DNA of 64,000 nt from Acidobacteriota bacterium (GTDB taxonomy: Bacteria > Acidobacteriota > Blastocatellia > Pyrinomonadales > Pyrinomonadaceae), in contig JAIVJC010000134.1 in NCBI GenBank assembly GCA_020200235.1, positions 25,875-89,874 on the forward strand. The letters are read 5' to 3'. Below the pieces are notes generated by a model. That model was not told where the DNA came from and searched no databases. It saw only the letters and a list, made by a program, of their open reading frames with translations. Below are positions 30,784 to 40,031 of this stretch, piece after piece. How positions within the stretch are numbered: the stretch's first letter is position 1; each line of letters opens with the position of its first letter. A program made the translations under genes and the position numbers.

Positions 30784-32265
30784 ATGGACTTCACGAAACT
30801 CAGTCTGAAACGCGACAGCTCGGAGCCGCTCTACCTGCAACTGCTCGCCGCGCTCGAAGGGGCGGTGCGCGAGGGCGCGCTCGACGCGGGCGAGCGCCTG
30901 CCGTCGGAGCGCGAGCTGGCGTCGCGGCTCGGCTTGAGCCGCACGACCGTGGCGGGCGCGTACCGCGAGCTGGAGGCGCGCGGGCTCGTGCGCAGCCACG
31001 TCGGGCGCGGCACGTTCGTCTGCGCCACGCCCGAGGCGGCGGACGCGCCCTTCGCGTGGCGCGGCAAGGTCTCGGCGTCGGTCGCCTACTTCGGCTACAG
31101 CCATGGCTTGCGCCACCTCATGCTCAGCGGCTTGAGCCCCGGCGTCATCTCCTTCGCCGCGGGCGCGCCCGCCTTCGAGTGCTTCCCCATCGAAGACTAC
31201 CTGCGCTTCACCGAGCACGCGCTGCGCCGCCACGCCTCCGTCGCGCTCGGCATCGCGCCGACCGAGGGGCAGCCGCGCCTGCGCCGCGCCGTCGGCGAGC
31301 GCTTCAACACGAAGGCGGAGCGCGTCCTCATCCTCTCGGGATCGCAGCAGGGCATCGATCTGATCGCGCGCTGCCTGATCGACGCGGGCGACTACGTCGT
31401 CGTCGACCGCCCCGGCTACGTCGGCGCGATCCAGACCTTCCGCGCGGCGGGCGCGAACCTCGTCGGCTGGGACACCGCGCGCGCGAGCCTCGACGAGTTG
31501 GAAGACCTGCTCGTGCGCTACCGCCCGAAACTGATCTACACCGATCCGACCTTCCAGAACCCGACGGGCCGCGTGATGAGTCTGAGGGAGCGGCAGGACC
31601 TGCTGAAGCTCGCCGCGCGCTACCACACGCCCGTCGTCGAAGACGATCCGTGGAGCGAGACTTATCTCGACGCGGCGCCGCCCCCGCCGCCGCTCTATCA
31701 CCTGGACGCGCACAACATCGTCATCCACCTCGGCACGTTCTCGAAGACGCTCGCGCCGGGCTTGCGCCTCGGCTGGCTCGCCGCCTCCGAGTACATCGTC
31801 GATCAGCTCGCGCTCATCAAGCAGCACGAGAACCTGTTCACCGAGGGCTTGGGGCAGTTCGTCATCGCGGATTTCTTAACGAGCGGTCGCTACGACGCGC
31901 ACATGGACGCGCTGCGCAGGGAGCACGCGCGCAAGCGCGACCTGATGCGGCGCGCGCTGGAAAAGTACGCGCGACCGCACGGGCTCACGTTTAACCAGCC
32001 GCGCGGCGGGCTTCACTTCTGGTGCCGGCTGCCGCGCGGGCTCGAAGCGCGCGCCGTGCTGGAAGCCGCCGTCACGGAGGGCGTGGCGTTCGCGCCCGGC
32101 GAGATGTTCTACCCGGACGCGGCGGGCAGGGACGAGTTGCGCCTGTGCTTCTCGTCGGCGCCCGCCGAGAGGATCGAGGAGGGCGTCGCGCGCTTCGAGC
32201 GTGCGCTCGCCGTCGCCGCGTCTTCGACGCCGCGGCGCGGGCAGATGAACGTGCCGGTCGTGTGA
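30784..32265 (+). CDS. MocR-type PLP-dependent transcriptional regulator (GntR wHTH plus aminotransferase class I)
   Basis: LPSERELASRLGLSRTTVAGAYRELEARGLV; LGTFSKTLAPGLRLGWL. Confidence 0.93.
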   Translation: MDFTKLSLKRDSSEPLYLQLLAALEGAVREGALDAGERLPSERELASRLGLSRTTVAGAYRELEARGLVRSHVGRGTFVCATPEAADAPFAWRGKVSASVAYFGYSHGLRHLMLSGLSPGVISFAAGAPAFECFPIEDYLRFTEHALRRHASVALGIAPTEGQPRLRRAVGERFNTKAERVLILSGSQQGIDLIARCLIDAGDYVVVDRPGYVGAIQTFRAAGANLVGWDTARASLDELEDLLVRYRPKLIYTDPTFQNPTGRVMSLRERQDLLKLAARYHTPVVEDDPWSETYLDAAPPPPPLYHLDAHNIVIHLGTFSKTLAPGLRLGWLAASEYIVDQLALIKQHENLFTEGLGQFVIADFLTSGRYDAHMDALRREHARKRDLMRRALEKYARPHGLTFNQPRGGLHFWCRLPRGLEARAVLEAAVTEGVAFAPGEMFYPDAAGRDELRLCFSSAPAERIEEGVARFERALAVAASSTPRRGQMNVPVV

Positions 32266-32291
32266 GCGGGGCGGTCGTCGTAGGGAGTCGC

Positions 32292-33908
32292 GTGGAAAAA
32301 ATCGTCGAGTGCGTGCCGAACTTCAGCGAGGGTCGCCGATCCGACGTGGTCGCGCGCCTCGTCGCGGCGGTCGACGCGGTCGAAGGCGTCGCGGTGCTCG
32401 GCACGCACGCGGACGCGGATCACAACCGATCCGTGATCACCTTCGTCGGCGAGCCGCAACGGGTCGTCGAAGCCGCGCTGCGCGCGGCGCGCGTGGCTGT
32501 CGAGGCCATCGATCTGCGCGGGCACGCGGGGCAGCACCCGAGGGTCGGCGCGTTGGACGTGCTGCCGTTCGTGCCCGTGCGCGGCGTGACGTTGGAAGAG
32601 TGCGTCGGGCTCGCGCACGAGGCGGGCGGGCGGCTGTGGGACGAACTGAAAGTTCCCGTCTACTTCTACGAGAGCGCGGCGCGCAAGCCCGACCGCGTGA
32701 ACCTTGAGGACGTGCGGCGCAAGGGCTTCGAGCAGTTGCGCGAAGAGATCGGCGTGATGCCGGAGCGCGCGCCGGACGTGGGCGGCGCGCGGCTGCACGA
32801 GTCGGCGGGCGCATCAATCGTCGGCGCGCGCTCGTTCCTCATCGCTTACAACGTGAATTTGAACACGGGCGATCAGCGGATCGCGCGCCGCGTCGCGCGG
32901 GCCGTGCGCGGTCGCGACGGCGGCTTGCGCTACCTGAAGGCGCTCGGCTTCGCGCTGCCGGAGCGGGGCTTGACGCAGGTCTCGATGAACCTCGTGCGCT
33001 TCGAGAGGACGACGCTGCACCACGCCTTCGAGGCGGTGAGGAGGGAAGCCGCGCGCTGGGGCGTCTCGGTCGCGGGCAGCGAGATCGTCGGGCTCGTGCC
33101 GCAAGCCGCGCTCGACCGCGCCGCCGACTATTTCCTGCGCGTCGAAAACTTCTCGCCCGAACTCGTCCTCGAAAACCGCATCGCCGCCGCACTCGCGCGC
33201 AAAGCTTCCGCGACCGCGGGCGCGGTCGACGAGGAGGCTGCGGAGAAAGTTGAGAAGGTCGCATTGCAACTCGAACGCGAGGCTCAGCCCGCGCCGCCGC
33301 AGGTTCAGCCCGCGGTGTCGCGTCAACTCGTCGGCGACGTGGCGGGCGGCGGGGCGGCGGCGGCGCAGGCGGCTGTCGTCGCGGCGGCGCTCGGCGAGAT
33401 GGTGGCGCGCCTGGTCGAGCGCAAGGCGGGGCAGGAGGACGCGAGCCGCGAGGCGCGCGAGGCTCTACAGGAGTTGGGCGAGTTGCGCGCGCGGCTCGCG
33501 GACGCAGCCGACGAGGACGAAGCCGCGTTCGCCGAAGTGCTCGCGGCGCGCAGGATGCCGCGCGCGGGCGACGAAGAGAGGCGGGAGCGCGAGGTCGCCG
33601 TCGAGTGGGCGCTCAAGGGCGCGGCGAACGTGCCGCTGGAGGTGGCGCGCCACGGCGTGCGCGTCGCGGAGATTCTGGAGACGCTCGCGGAGCTCGGCGA
33701 TCCGGCGTGGCTCTCGGACGCGGGCGTCGGCGCGCAGCTCGCGCTCGCGGCGGTGGTCGGCGCGCGCTACAACGTGCTGGTGAACGTCGCGGAGGTTGAA
33801 GACGAGGAGTTCGCCGCCGAGCACCGCGCGCGCGCCGACGATCTGCTGGAGCGCGCCCGCGAGATCGCCGCGCGCGTCGAAGAGATGTTGACTGACTCGA
33901 TCGGGTGA
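32292..33908 (+). CDS. ftcD: Glutamate formimidoyltransferase / formimidoyltetrahydrofolate cyclodeaminase
   Basis: VEKIVECVPNFSEGRRSDVVARLV; GHAGQHPRVGALDVLPFVPVRGVT; C-terminal cyclodeaminase domain; GTG start. Confidence 0.92.
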   Translation: MEKIVECVPNFSEGRRSDVVARLVAAVDAVEGVAVLGTHADADHNRSVITFVGEPQRVVEAALRAARVAVEAIDLRGHAGQHPRVGALDVLPFVPVRGVTLEECVGLAHEAGGRLWDELKVPVYFYESAARKPDRVNLEDVRRKGFEQLREEIGVMPERAPDVGGARLHESAGASIVGARSFLIAYNVNLNTGDQRIARRVARAVRGRDGGLRYLKALGFALPERGLTQVSMNLVRFERTTLHHAFEAVRREAARWGVSVAGSEIVGLVPQAALDRAADYFLRVENFSPELVLENRIAAALARKASATAGAVDEEAAEKVEKVALQLEREAQPAPPQVQPAVSRQLVGDVAGGGAAAAQAAVVAAALGEMVARLVERKAGQEDASREAREALQELGELRARLADAADEDEAAFAEVLAARRMPRAGDEERREREVAVEWALKGAANVPLEVARHGVRVAEILETLAELGDPAWLSDAGVGAQLALAAVVGARYNVLVNVAEVEDEEFAAEHRARADDLLERAREIAARVEEMLTDSIG

Positions 33909-34240
33909 GAGAGATGACGAACGGCGGACACGAGGGCAACGGTCGGGAGCGCAGGGAGGACGAGCGGGCGCGCGTCTCGCTCGAAGCGTGGTGGGAGGGG
34001 ATGACGGGCAGGCACGAGGCGCGCGTCTCCGACATCTCGATGGGGGGCTGCTTCATCGACACGCAGGGCGCGGCGGGGTTGGGCGAGCTGATCGTCTTCG
34101 CGATCAGGAAGCCCGACGGCGGGTGGCTGGCGCTGCGCGGCGAGGTCGTCTCCGTCGATCCGCACACCGGCTTCAGCGTGGTCTACACTTTTCTGACCGA
34201 CGAGGAGCAGCAGGAGCTGAAACGTCTCGGCACGATCTGA
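33905..34240 (+). CDS. PilZ domain-containing protein
   Basis: RREDERARVSLEAWWEGMTGRHEARVSDISMGGCFIDT. Confidence 0.85.
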   Translation: MREMTNGGHEGNGRERREDERARVSLEAWWEGMTGRHEARVSDISMGGCFIDTQGAAGLGELIVFAIRKPDGGWLALRGEVVSVDPHTGFSVVYTFLTDEEQQELKRLGTI

Positions 34241-34257
34241 CGCGCCAGGTTAACGCG

Positions 34258-34668
34258 CTAGCGGGCGCGCCCGCCGAAGTCGAGCCAGAGCAGCGCCGCC
34301 CCGAAGAAGCCGCAGCCCAGCGAGTCAAAGACGGTCCAGTAGAGCGGCATCCCCTCCGTGTGATCGATCAGGAAGAAGACGGGCGCGGCGAGCAGGAACG
34401 CGACGCCGTTGAGGATGACGAGCTTGCGGTAACGCTCGACGTCAGTGGCTAAGACAAACAAAGAGACGCCGTGCATCCCGTAGGCGTAGGACGCCTGCCG
34501 GATCATGAACATGAGCACCGCGCCGCGCGGCATCTCGCCCAAGCCCAGCCACTCGTGCGACGCCTCCATCCACGAGCGCGGCATCACGACCGCCCCGAAC
34601 GCCAGCAGCTCGACCGCGCCCGCCAGCCTCAGCAGCCACGCCTGTAGTCGCCTGCGATCCATACTCAT
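34258..34668 (-). CDS. Hypothetical membrane protein
   Basis: TM helices; start refined to MSMDRRRLQAWLLRLAGAVELLAFG with RBS aaggggggc. Confidence 0.65.
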   Translation of the reverse strand: MSMDRRRLQAWLLRLAGAVELLAFGAVVMPRSWMEASHEWLGLGEMPRGAVLMFMIRQASYAYGMHGVSLFVLATDVERYRKLVILNGVAFLLAAPVFFLIDHTEGMPLYWTVFDSLGCGFFGAALLWLDFGGRAR

Positions 34669-34917
34669 CACGGTGCCCCCCTTAGCAGCGACCATCACGC
34701 GGCGCGTCCCCCGACGACGGATTAGAGACGAGCGTCCGAAGCGAACCCGTCGAGGCGTCGGGTCGAACGAGTTGTTGGATTTCGTCCGACGCAACCGCGC
34801 GCACTTCTACGAATGAACGTGGTAGAGCGTCGCGCCGGGGATGTTGATGTTGAAAGACGAGCTGAGGGCGCGTCCGTTCGAAGCGCCCGTCGGGCGATGG
34901 TCGGTCGGCGCGCGAGC

Positions 34918-35319
34918 CTACTCGGCGACCGCTTCGGCGAATTGCTTCGTGTCGGTGTACTGCTGGAACCTGACTACTCTTCCTTCCCGCAGACTCCAGA
35001 CGTGCGCGAACTGCGCGCGCACTTCCTTGCCCCTGACTTTGTGCTTCCCGCTGTAGGTGCCGAGCACCACGATCCGCTCGCCGGCATCAAGCCACTCCTC
35101 CGGCGTGACGGTGAATCCATCCCACTCGGACGCGAGCCGCATGAACACCCCTTCGAGCACCGCCTGCGGTCCGACGTAGGGGTTGCGATCCGCGTAGATG
35201 AAATTCTCCGCCTCGTTCCACTCGATGCCCTGATCCATCTGACCGAGGACGGTCGGGACGTCGCCCCGACCGAACGCATCGTACAACCCCCTGACGACTT
35301 CGACATTCTCCCTCGACAT
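34918..35319 (-). CDS. SnoaL-like / nuclear transport factor 2 family protein
   Basis: MSRENVEVVRGLYDAFGRGDVPTVLGQMDQGIEWNEAE; VWSLREGRVVRFQQYTDTKQFAEAV. Confidence 0.88.
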   Translation of the reverse strand: MSRENVEVVRGLYDAFGRGDVPTVLGQMDQGIEWNEAENFIYADRNPYVGPQAVLEGVFMRLASEWDGFTVTPEEWLDAGERIVVLGTYSGKHKVRGKEVRAQFAHVWSLREGRVVRFQQYTDTKQFAEAVAE

Positions 35320-35360
35320 GGCAGCCTCCTCGAAGAAAGTGGGATACGCCGGCGGCGAAA

Positions 35361-35660
35361 TCAATCGGCTCTTTTTAGCTCGCCCAACAATTCAAACATC
35401 TTCTCATCCGACGAGCACAGGAATTTCAACGCATCCTTCGCGGGCTCGACGACGATCGTCGAATCGAAAGCCTCGCCCGCCGTGCCGCGAAGTTTACCTT
35501 CCTTAATCGCCGCCCTGAACATCGCGGGAGGGCGAGCGACAGTTTCAACGAATCATTCTCGATCCTGTATCTGATGACCAGGTGCCCCTTGTGCTCCTTC
35601 TTTTCCGCCCTTCCCGTGTACGTAGCGCCTTCGTCGGGCGCGGCTAGCTTACAGCCTTTA
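35361..35660 (-). pseudogene. Frameshifted conserved hypothetical remnant
   Basis: Two adjacent frames read KLAAPDEGATYTGRAEKKEHKGHLVIRYRIENDSLKLSLALP then MFRAAIKEGKLRGTAGEAFDSTIVVEPAKDALKFLCSSDEKMFELLGELKRAD*; break near 35522-35532. Confidence 0.6.
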
Positions 35661-35683
35661 GTCTTCGCTGATCCACCGCAACT

Positions 35684-36409
35684 TCATCGCGGGCCTGCTT
35701 CGTACCACCCGCGCCAAGCCTTCTTCCTCCGCCGAAACATCAGGATGACCAGTGGGTTCGTCCAGATCAACGTGCGCCACAGCCCCCAACGGTCGAAGCG
35801 TCGGGCGGAGGGGACAACCTGTACGTCCTCTATGAAGCTGACGCCGCCCTTTCGCCGCCTCGCGAGCCGTTTCAAGCGCCAATAAAAATCTACGTCCTCG
35901 CCCATGAACAGCGTCTCGTCGTAACCTTTCAGCGCGAAGAAAACGTCCCTTCGGCAAAACTGCGTCGCGCCCTGCGCCATCCCCGTCATCTTCCCGACGA
36001 CGCGCCAGAGTCGCAGGTAAATTTTCGACGTGAGCTTTGCGGGCCTGTAATCCGTGTCCACCGCGCCGCCGACGCAAGTGGGCTCAGCCATCGCGTCAAC
36101 GACGCGCCGCAACAGCTCGTCCGGGACGGTCGTGTCGGCGTCGACGAAAACTAAACAATCGCCGCCCGCGGATTCCGCCCCGGTGTTACGAACCTCCGCG
36201 ACGTTGTGGCTTGTCTCCCTGACGACGTTGGCGCCGAAATCGCGCGCGACACGAGCCGTCGAATCCGCGCTGTCGTTGTCGACTACGATGATCTCGACCG
36301 AAACGATTTCTTTCGCCCGCAAAAAATCTGTCGCCCGCTTGAGACTGGCGAGCGTTTCGCCGATGTAATCTTCTTCGTTGAAAGCCGGGATGATAACTGA
36401 AATCAGCAT
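35684..36409 (-). CDS. Glycosyltransferase family 2
   Basis: MLISVIIPAFNEEDYIGETLASLKRA; IIVVDNDSADSTARVA; VFVDADTTVP. Confidence 0.93.
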   Translation of the reverse strand: MLISVIIPAFNEEDYIGETLASLKRATDFLRAKEIVSVEIIVVDNDSADSTARVARDFGANVVRETSHNVAEVRNTGAESAGGDCLVFVDADTTVPDELLRRVVDAMAEPTCVGGAVDTDYRPAKLTSKIYLRLWRVVGKMTGMAQGATQFCRRDVFFALKGYDETLFMGEDVDFYWRLKRLARRRKGGVSFIEDVQVVPSARRFDRWGLWRTLIWTNPLVILMFRRRKKAWRGWYEAGPR

Positions 36410-36429
36410 CGCTACGTCGCGCGCGGCGT

Positions 36430-37500
36430 CTAGAGGTGTCGGCGGAGGAAGGTGACGATCTTCCAGCCGTCGAGGTGCTTCCAGGGCGTCTCGCCGAGCG
36501 TGTAGTGACCGGACGGGATCCAGACCACGTCGAGCGGGTGCCCGCTCTCGCGGACGCTCTCGGCGAAGTCGCGCGAGAGGTCGGGCGGGAAGGTGAGATC
36601 GTAGCGCGCGGAGATGAAGCGGATCGGTCGCGGCGGCAAGTCCGAGAGGCGCGGGGCGTAGGCTTGCGGGCTGACGGGGAGCCACGCCTCGCGCAGCTCT
36701 TCGAGCGTGAGCGCGTCGCCGACCCCGGCGCGGACGTGCGCCGTCGAGATGCCCCGCCACGTCACGTCGGCGACGTAGCCTGAGACGTGGTTGAAGACGC
36801 CGGTCTTTATGAGCGGCTCGTGCGCGAAGGCGAGGAAGGCGACGCACGAGCCGATGCTCGTGCCCAGGACGCCGACGCGCTCGTAGCCCTGGCGCGTGAG
36901 CCACAGGACCGCCGCGCGCGTGTCGAGCACCGCCTGGCGCATCGACTGGAGCGTGCGCCCGACGTTGGTCGAGACGAGGTGCTCGGCGCGCTCCATCTCG
37001 GGCGGCCGCCGCCCCGTGTGGTAGGGGAGCGTGAGCCTGAGCGCGGCGATGCCGAAGCGGTTGAGGACGTGGCAGAGCGCGACGTGGCTCGGCGGCTTCG
37101 CGTTCCACTCGGGGAGGACGACGACGGCGCGGCGCGTGTCGTTCGGCTTGCCGCCGAGCGTGAGTTCGGGGAAGAAGCGCGCGCGCGCGGTGTTGTTCTC
37201 GTGCGTGGGCGTGTGGACCGCGCTCGTCCAGGTCAGCTCGTCGCCTTCGAGGCGGAAGTCTTCGATCTCGGGCGGCGCGTAGAACTCTCGGCTCCGCTCG
37301 ACGGCGCGGCGCGCGTACTCCGAGACGACGCGGCGCGGGTCGTCGCCGTTGGCGTGATCGGAAACGAATTCGACGCCCCACTCGAAGGGGCGCACCACCC
37401 GGTTCGTGTCGCGCGTCGCGAGCCGCCGCTCGCGCGAGTGCATGTAGCGTGTGATCAAGTCTGCGTGAACACCCCTGACTAAGAGATGGGGAGAGTCCAT
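36430..37500 (-). CDS. Alpha/beta hydrolase (ABHD18-like)
   Basis: YERVGVLGTSIGSCVAFLAFAHEPLIKTGVFNHVSGYVADVTW nucleophile elbow GTSIGS. Confidence 0.75.
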   Translation of the reverse strand: MDSPHLLVRGVHADLITRYMHSRERRLATRDTNRVVRPFEWGVEFVSDHANGDDPRRVVSEYARRAVERSREFYAPPEIEDFRLEGDELTWTSAVHTPTHENNTARARFFPELTLGGKPNDTRRAVVVLPEWNAKPPSHVALCHVLNRFGIAALRLTLPYHTGRRPPEMERAEHLVSTNVGRTLQSMRQAVLDTRAAVLWLTRQGYERVGVLGTSIGSCVAFLAFAHEPLIKTGVFNHVSGYVADVTWRGISTAHVRAGVGDALTLEELREAWLPVSPQAYAPRLSDLPPRPIRFISARYDLTFPPDLSRDFAESVRESGHPLDVVWIPSGHYTLGETPWKHLDGWKIVTFLRRHL

Positions 37501-37555
37501 CCTAAAAGGCGGCGGGAAAGTAAGTCAAAAGCGGAAGGCGGTCGGCAAAAGAGAG

Positions 37556-37599
37556 GGCGGAGGAGACGGGCGAGTTTATTCGCCCGTCTCCTCCGCCCC
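37556..37599 (-). terminator. Strong hairpin downstream of S8 peptidase
   Basis: 19-bp perfect arms GGGCGGAGGAGACGGGCGA-GTTTAT-TCGCCCGTCTCCTCCGCCC. Confidence 0.75.
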
Positions 37600-37625
37600 G
37601 AAAGCTTCCGCCCCGACCCGCAGCC

Positions 37626-39203
37626 TTACGGGCGCAGGAGCCAGAAGTTGTAGCTGCCCGTTCCGCTGTAGGAGTAGATCTGCCAGCGGTAGTAGCCTGC
37701 CGTGCCCGAGTAGGAGATGGTCTCGCTCGAAGTCGCGCTCTCGGAGCGCGCGACGATGACCCACGCCGAGCCGTTCCACTTCTGCAAGTAGAGATCGAAG
37801 TCAGCGCCGGATGTGGGACCGACGAGGCAGCCCTTGTGAGAGCCTGAGACGGAGCTGTAGTAGTAGCTGCCGTTCGGGTGGTAGTCGTAGTCGCCCGTGA
37901 AGGTGAGCGAGCCCGTGTAGAGCGTGCCGCCGGAGCAAGCCGTCGGCGTGCCGCCGCCGCCGCCGCCGCCCGTCGTCAGCAGCGAGTAGAGCAGCCGGTT
38001 CGGCGAGCCCGTGCCGATGCCGGTGAGGACGCCGGTCGTCGCCGTCGAGATGATCGCGTTCGCGACCGTGGCGGGCGAAGCCGTCGGGTTGTCCTGCAGG
38101 TAGAGCGCGGCGACCCCGGCGACGTGCGGCGTCGCCATCGAGGTCCCGCTGATCGTGTTCGTCGCCGTGTCCGACGTTGACCACGACGAAGTGATCGACG
38201 ATCCGGGCGCGAAGAGATCGAGGCACGTGCCGATGTTTGAGAAGTCGGACTTGGCGTCGGTCGAGGTCGAAGAGCCGACGGTGAGCGCGGCGGCGACGCG
38301 CGCGGGCGACGAGTTGCAGGCGTTCTGCCCGTAGTCGTTGCCGGCGGCGACGGCGTAGGTCACGCCCGCGTTGATCGAGTTCTGCACGGCGGTGTCGAGC
38401 GCGCTACTGGCGCCGCCGCCGAGGCTCATGTTGGCGACCGCCGGGCTGACGCGGTTCGCCGTCACCCAATCGACGCCGGAGATCACGGTCGAGTCCGTGC
38501 CGCTGCCCGCGCAGTCGAGCACGCGCACGGCGTGGAGCGAAACATTTTTGGCGACGCCGTAAGTCGAGCCGCCGACGGTGCCGGCGACGTGCGTGCCGTG
38601 ACCGTTGCAGTCGTTGCCCGCCTGCCCATCATTGATGGAGTCGAAGACTTTCGTGGCGCGCCCGCCGAACTGCGTGTGCGTGGTGCGGATGCCGGTGTCG
38701 ATGACGTAGGCGTGGACGCCCGCGCCCGTCGGCGTGTAGTTGTAGTTGCCGTCGAGCGGGCGGTTGCGCTGATCGATGCGGTCGAGACCCCACGGCGCGC
38801 CCGTCTGCACGGTCGTGGCGTGGACCTCGCCGTCCTCCTCGACGAAGTTGACGCGCGGGTCTGCGCTCAGCGCCATCGCCTGCTCCTCCGTCATCTCGGC
38901 GGCGAAGCCGTGCAGCGCGTGGCGGAAGACCTTATCGACTTTCGCGCCGTAGGCGCGGCTCATGTCGGCGGCGACGAAGGGCGCGAGCGAGTCGTCGCCC
39001 TTCGGATCGGCGGCGTAGTCGTTCAAAACGACGACGTAGCGGTTCGCGACCGGCTGCGCGGCGCGCCGGAACTTGCCGAGCGACTGCCCGCGCTCCTGCG
39101 GCGCTTGTTTACTGACCGGAGCCTGGCTGCTGACCGGGCGCGGCGCGTAGGTGAAGGCTAAGAGTGTGAGTGCGGCGACTAAGGTAAGGGCTTTCTTCAT
39201 CAC
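37626..39203 (-). CDS. S8 family serine peptidase (aqualysin/proteinase K-like) with I9 propeptide and C-terminal domain
   Basis: HAYVIDTGIRTTHTQFGGR; NGHGTHVAGTVGG; ISGTSMATPHVAGVAALYL. Confidence 0.95.
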   Translation of the reverse strand: MMKKALTLVAALTLLAFTYAPRPVSSQAPVSKQAPQERGQSLGKFRRAAQPVANRYVVVLNDYAADPKGDDSLAPFVAADMSRAYGAKVDKVFRHALHGFAAEMTEEQAMALSADPRVNFVEEDGEVHATTVQTGAPWGLDRIDQRNRPLDGNYNYTPTGAGVHAYVIDTGIRTTHTQFGGRATKVFDSINDGQAGNDCNGHGTHVAGTVGGSTYGVAKNVSLHAVRVLDCAGSGTDSTVISGVDWVTANRVSPAVANMSLGGGASSALDTAVQNSINAGVTYAVAAGNDYGQNACNSSPARVAAALTVGSSTSTDAKSDFSNIGTCLDLFAPGSSITSSWSTSDTATNTISGTSMATPHVAGVAALYLQDNPTASPATVANAIISTATTGVLTGIGTGSPNRLLYSLLTTGGGGGGGTPTACSGGTLYTGSLTFTGDYDYHPNGSYYYSSVSGSHKGCLVGPTSGADFDLYLQKWNGSAWVIVARSESATSSETISYSGTAGYYRWQIYSYSGTGSYNFWLLRP

Positions 39204-39329
39204 GTCTCCTGTCTGCTGGTAAGGTTGTTGACAGACGCGCGCGTGCGGTGCGCGCGAGCTTGAGTGGGAATGTCGGTGGCGGCGCGGATCGCCGCGCGGG
39301 GACGCTTTCAGCGATCGCGCGCCGCCGCG

Positions 39330-39872
39330 TCAGCGGCACTTTACGATTGACGGCTCGCGCCCGCGGGCGAGCGTGAACGTCCCCATAATCTTTCTGGTGC
39401 TGCCGCGCGCGACGGTGAGTTTCATCGTCTCGCCCGCGACGCGACCCGTGAAGCGCGCCGCGTAGCCGCCGGGTTGCTCGCCCATGCGGACGGGACCGCC
39501 GTGCTCTTCGAAGTAAGTTCCGGCGACGTCGAAGCGTCCCCGCCGGTCGAGGGAGATCCGCCGCGGGATCGTCGCGTGCGCGCAGTCGAACTCGAGCGTG
39601 GCGGAGTCGTGCGCGACGTTCATCTCGACGTGTTCCCCGCCCCACGTCCCCGTCGGCACGCCTTTCGTTCCGTGGGCGTCGTCCGTCAACGCATCGCGCA
39701 TCGCGTCCTCCCGCGCAGACTCTCTCTTCGACGGCACTTCGACCCGTCCCGGCGAGAAACTTTCCCGTTGTGCCCGCGGGACGGCACGACCCACGGCGGG
39801 AAAGGCATTGACGATAACCAGAGCGGAGACGAGGATGGCGATCTTCGGGCGATGGATCAAGAGACCTCCCAT
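39330..39872 (-). CDS. Hypothetical secreted protein
   Basis: Signal-like N-terminus; GTWGGEHVEMNVAHDSATLEFDCAHATIPRRISLDRRGRFDVAGTYFEEHGGPV. Confidence 0.75.
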   Translation of the reverse strand: MGGLLIHRPKIAILVSALVIVNAFPAVGRAVPRAQRESFSPGRVEVPSKRESAREDAMRDALTDDAHGTKGVPTGTWGGEHVEMNVAHDSATLEFDCAHATIPRRISLDRRGRFDVAGTYFEEHGGPVRMGEQPGGYAARFTGRVAGETMKLTVARGSTRKIMGTFTLARGREPSIVKCR

Positions 39873-39973
39873 CAGTCAGGTCATAACGTTTGTTATAGCG
39901 AGTGGTATCGACTCCGCGAATAATCAGGCGGCGGGGCATGTACCTCGCCGATCTCGCGCGGTCATTGGCTGGT

Positions 39974-40008
39974 AAAAAGGGGTGAATGCTTTTCAGCACT
40001 CACCCCTT
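39974..40008 (-). terminator. Rho-independent terminator of the 40032 gene
   Basis: On minus strand AAGGGGTGAGTGC-TGAAAA-GCATTCACCCCTT followed by TTT. Confidence 0.8.
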
Positions 40009-40031
40009 CTCCGGTCACGCGGTTATCGGAG

